From the NCBI GenBank assembly GCA_014378155.1, contig JACMOF010000301.1:1-5811 (forward strand): a DNA stretch of 5,811 nucleotides, written 5' to 3'. The notes beneath the pieces were generated by a model, which did no database searches, had not been told where the DNA came from, and worked only from the letters and a program-made list of their open reading frames with translations. Below, piece after piece: positions 3,944 to 5,811 of this stretch (within the stretch, counting starts at the first letter, position 1; every line of letters begins with the position of its first letter). Both the position numbers and the translations under genes were made by a program. The DNA is from Caulobacter sp. GTDB lineage: Bacteria; Pseudomonadota; Alphaproteobacteria; Caulobacterales; Caulobacteraceae.

Positions 3944-5548
3944 ATGCGCGCCTTCGCCCACCTCCTCGACCGCCTGTCCCTGACGAGCTCGCGCAACGCC
4001 AAGCTCACCCTGATCAAGGACTTCCTGGGCGAGACACCCGATCCGGAGCGCGGCTGGGTGCTCGCCGCCCTAACCGGGGCCCTGTCGTTCAGCGCCGCCA
4101 AGCCGGCCTTCATCCGCAAGGCCATCGAGGCGCGGATGGACGCCCAGCTGTTCGCCTGGTCCTACGACTATGTCGGCGACCTGGCCGAGACCGTAGCCCT
4201 GGCCTGGCCGGAGCGTCCGGGCGCCAATCGCGAGCCGGATCTGTCGGACGTGGTGGAGGCCCTGCGCACCGCCTCGCGCGCCGAGGTGCAGCGGTTGATC
4301 GAGGGCTGGCTGGACGCGCTCGACGCCGACGGCCGCTGGGCGCTGCTGAAGCTGATGACCGGCGGCCTGAGGGTGGGGGTGTCGTCGCGCCTGGCCAAAC
4401 AGGCCTGCGCCGATTTCGGCGGGGTGGAGATCAGGGTGATCGAGGAGGTCTGGCACGCCATGACCCCGCCCTATGGCGACCTGTTCGCCTGGCTTGAGGG
4501 ACGCTCCGAACAGCCCTCGCCCGACGCGCCGGGGCGGTTCAGGCCGGTGATGCTGGCCCAGGCGATCGACGAGGCGGTGGACTTCGCAAAGCTGGACCCC
4601 GCCGCCTACGCCGCCGAGTGGAAGTGGGACGGCATCCGTGTCCAGGCGGTCAGCGAGCGCGGCGAGCGGCGGCTCTATACCCGCACCGGCGACGACATCT
4701 CGGCGACCTTTCCCGACGTACTGGAGGCCCTGACCTTCGAGGGGGCCATCGACGGCGAGCTGCTGGTGATGCGCGATGGGGCGGTGGCCAGTTTCGGTGA
4801 TTTGCAGCAGCGGCTGAACCGCAAGAGCGTCGATCCCAAGCAGCTAGTCGCCTATCCGGCGGGCATTCGCGCCTATGACCTGCTGCTAGACGGGGAGACC
4901 GACCTGCGCGGCCTGCCCTTCGCCGAGCGTCGCACGCGACTGGAAGCGTTCATCGCCCAGGCCGCCAGCCCGCGCATCGACCTGTCGGCCGTCCAGCCCT
5001 TCGAGACCTGGGAAGAACTGGCCGCGCTGCGCGCGTCGCCGCCGGAGGGCGATCCGATGATCGCTGAAGGCCTGATGCTCAAGCGCTGGGACAGCGTCTA
5101 TGAGCCGGGCCGCCCCAAGGGGCCGTGGTTCAAGTGGAAGCGCGATCCCCGGCTGATCGACGCGGTGCTAATGTACGCCCAGCGCGGCCACGGCAAGCGG
5201 TCAAGCTTCTACTCCGACTACACCTTCGGCGTCTGGCGCGAGGACGAGACCGGCGCGCGCCACCTGACGCCGGTCGGCAAGGCCTATTTCGGCTTTACCG
5301 ACGAGGAGCTGAAGCAGATCGATAAGTTCGTGCGCGACAACACCCTTGAGCGGTTCGGCCCCGTGCGTTCGGTGCGCGCCGATTGGGACTTCGGCCTGGT
5401 GTTCGAGGTGGCGTTCGAGGGGCTGCAGCGCTCGACGCGGCACAAGTCCGGCGTGGCCATGCGCTTTCCGCGCATCAACCGCATCCGCTGGGACAAGCCC
5501 TCGTGCGAGGCGGATGAACTGCCCACCCTGGAGCGGATGCTGGATTGA
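3944..5548 (+). CDS. ATP-dependent DNA ligase, bacterial repair-cluster type (534 aa)
   Basis: Seals nicked DNA using ATP through a lysyl-AMP intermediate. It belongs to the bacterial ligases encoded with an MBL exonuclease, an Lhr-core helicase and a metallophosphoesterase, distinct from the essential NAD-dependent LigA. Domains in order: an N-terminal helical DNA-binding domain (about 1-200, beginning FAHLLDRLSLT), the nucleotidyltransferase domain (about 205-400) and a C-terminal OB-fold domain (about 405-534). Catalytic motifs are intact: motif I KWDG at 227-230 (nucleophile K227), motif III DGELL from 270, motif IIIa around RAYDLLLDG, motif IV EGLMLK at 375-380 and motif V WFKWKR at 395-400. 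A length of about 530 residues is normal for the group. ATG 3944 has no Shine-Dalgarno sequence, and the gene follows the membrane-protein gene by 36 bp. A TTGAAC at 3910-3915 could be part of its own promoter, but no good -10 accompanies it. The helicase and phosphoesterase genes do not follow. Confidence 0.95.
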   Translation: MRAFAHLLDRLSLTSSRNAKLTLIKDFLGETPDPERGWVLAALTGALSFSAAKPAFIRKAIEARMDAQLFAWSYDYVGDLAETVALAWPERPGANREPDLSDVVEALRTASRAEVQRLIEGWLDALDADGRWALLKLMTGGLRVGVSSRLAKQACADFGGVEIRVIEEVWHAMTPPYGDLFAWLEGRSEQPSPDAPGRFRPVMLAQAIDEAVDFAKLDPAAYAAEWKWDGIRVQAVSERGERRLYTRTGDDISATFPDVLEALTFEGAIDGELLVMRDGAVASFGDLQQRLNRKSVDPKQLVAYPAGIRAYDLLLDGETDLRGLPFAERRTRLEAFIAQAASPRIDLSAVQPFETWEELAALRASPPEGDPMIAEGLMLKRWDSVYEPGRPKGPWFKWKRDPRLIDAVLMYAQRGHGKRSSFYSDYTFGVWREDETGARHLTPVGKAYFGFTDEELKQIDKFVRDNTLERFGPVRSVRADWDFGLVFEVAFEGLQRSTRHKSGVAMRFPRINRIRWDKPSCEADELPTLERMLD

Positions 5549-5556
5549 ATTTTCTA

Positions 5557-5574
5557 TCCCGGCAGTCGCCGGGA
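5557..5574. repeat. Short hairpin between convergent genes
   Basis: TCCCGGC (5557-5563) and GCCGGGA (5568-5574) form a perfect 7-bp stem with the 4-nt loop AGTC, in the 38-bp gap between the convergent ligase and MFS transporter genes. It probably contributes to ending both transcripts, but neither strand has a U-run after the stem, so it is not a canonical intrinsic terminator. The TCCCGGC..GCCGGGA form resembles hairpin units commonly scattered in alphaproteobacterial intergenic regions. Confidence 0.5.
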
Positions 5575-5586
5575 CGAGCGATTAAT

Positions 5587-5811
5587 TCAGTGCCCCGCTC
5601 CGGCCATCGCATCGGCCGCACCTGCTCCCGACTGGAACATCCGGCCCTTCTCGGTGATCAGCACCGCGATCAGCCCGGCGATGCCGAAGCCGGCGAAACC
5701 CAGGGTCAGGGGCACGGTCGTGCCGTCGAACAGTTGGCCGATATAGAAGCCGAACAAGGCCCCGCCGATGGTGGTGATGAACCCTTGCACCGAGGCCGCC
5801 GTGCCGGCCAG
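5587..5811 (-). CDS. Bcr/CflA-like MFS drug-efflux transporter, C-terminal fragment (partial)
   Basis: The gene enters from beyond the right edge and ends at TGA (complement of 5587-5589); 74 residues are visible. The fragment starts AGTAASVQGFITTIGGALFGFYIGQ and continues with FDGTTVPLTLGF and a second hydrophobic span (GFGIAGLIAVLIT), giving the last two transmembrane helices. It ends with a short Ala/Gly-rich cytoplasmic tail (AGAADAMAGAGH). The 'AGTASS-QGF...G-xIGQxFDGT-xPL' pattern is typical of helices 11-12 in the Bcr/CflA group of the major facilitator superfamily, proton-driven exporters of drugs or small metabolites in the inner membrane. The substrate cannot be predicted from the tail. 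It is convergent with the ligase, 38 bp away, and probably unrelated to it functionally. Confidence 0.82.
   Translation of the reverse strand: MAGTAASVQGFITTIGGALFGFYIGQLFDGTTVPLTLGFAGFGIAGLIAVLITEKGRMFQSGAGAADAMAGAGH

Noticed and set aside
2492..3961. Long open frame of 489 codons on the minus strand
   Set aside because: It crosses the repeat region, covers a thioesterase in another frame and runs antisense to the membrane protein. Its composition (Gln/Gly/Arg/Ala-rich, no motifs) is typical of GC-rich shadow frames.
5557..5574. Intrinsic (rho-independent) terminator
   Set aside because: The 7-bp GC-rich stem is real, but no U-tract follows it on either strand, so only a hairpin is reported.

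Overview
The window is high-GC, strongly C/G-ending-codon DNA that reads as an alphaproteobacterial chromosome, most likely Caulobacteraceae (Caulobacter/Phenylobacterium type). This rests on codon use, protein flavour, several genes without a Shine-Dalgarno sequence, and the style of the intergenic palindromic repeats. It is an inference without a database search.

Layout, left to right. (1) 1-98 (+) is the C-terminal tail of a histone-deacetylase-family hydrolase. (2) 135-233 (-) is a 32-residue, single-pass membrane-protein gene, with 134 bp of non-coding DNA on its 5' side that holds a 12-bp perfect palindrome. (3) 368-1464 (-) is a tight three-gene operon, transcribed right to left: a PaaI-type hotdog thioesterase with an altered motif, a second PaaI-type thioesterase overlapping it by 4 bp, and a DUF2256-type zinc-ribbon microprotein. 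(4) Across a gap of about 41 bp, 1506-2516 (+) encodes the MBL/beta-CASP 'DNA ligase-associated exonuclease'. (5) 2517-2673 is an inverted pair of dispersed-repeat-like units. (6) 2674-3090 (-) is a third PaaI-type thioesterase with the full canonical motif. (7) 3091-3184 is a divergent control region with a near-ideal TetR-type operator. (8) 3185-3907 (+) is a conserved-looking protein with two membrane segments and no known function. (9) 3944-5548 (+) is an ATP-dependent DNA ligase of the bacterial nuclease/helicase-associated type. (10) 5587-5811 (-) is the C-terminal end of a Bcr/CflA-like MFS exporter.

How the genes may work together. The exonuclease and ligase are two of the four components (exonuclease, ATP ligase, Lhr-core helicase, metallophosphoesterase) of a known bacterial DNA-repair gene set. 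Here they share a strand but are pushed apart by 1.4 kb holding a thioesterase and a membrane protein, and the helicase and phosphoesterase do not follow the ligase. The ligase starts 36 bp after the membrane-protein gene and is probably co-transcribed with it, so an operator of the kind used by acyl-CoA-responsive TetR regulators may govern the ligase as well as a thioesterase. The three thioesterases point to acyl-CoA chemistry with unknown substrates. Nothing here shows a mobile element, CRISPR array, or tRNA/rRNA gene. The most noteworthy items are the TetR-type operator, the two tandem thioesterases with reciprocal motif changes, the membrane protein next to the ligase, and the two short genes (DUF2256 and the 32-residue membrane peptide).
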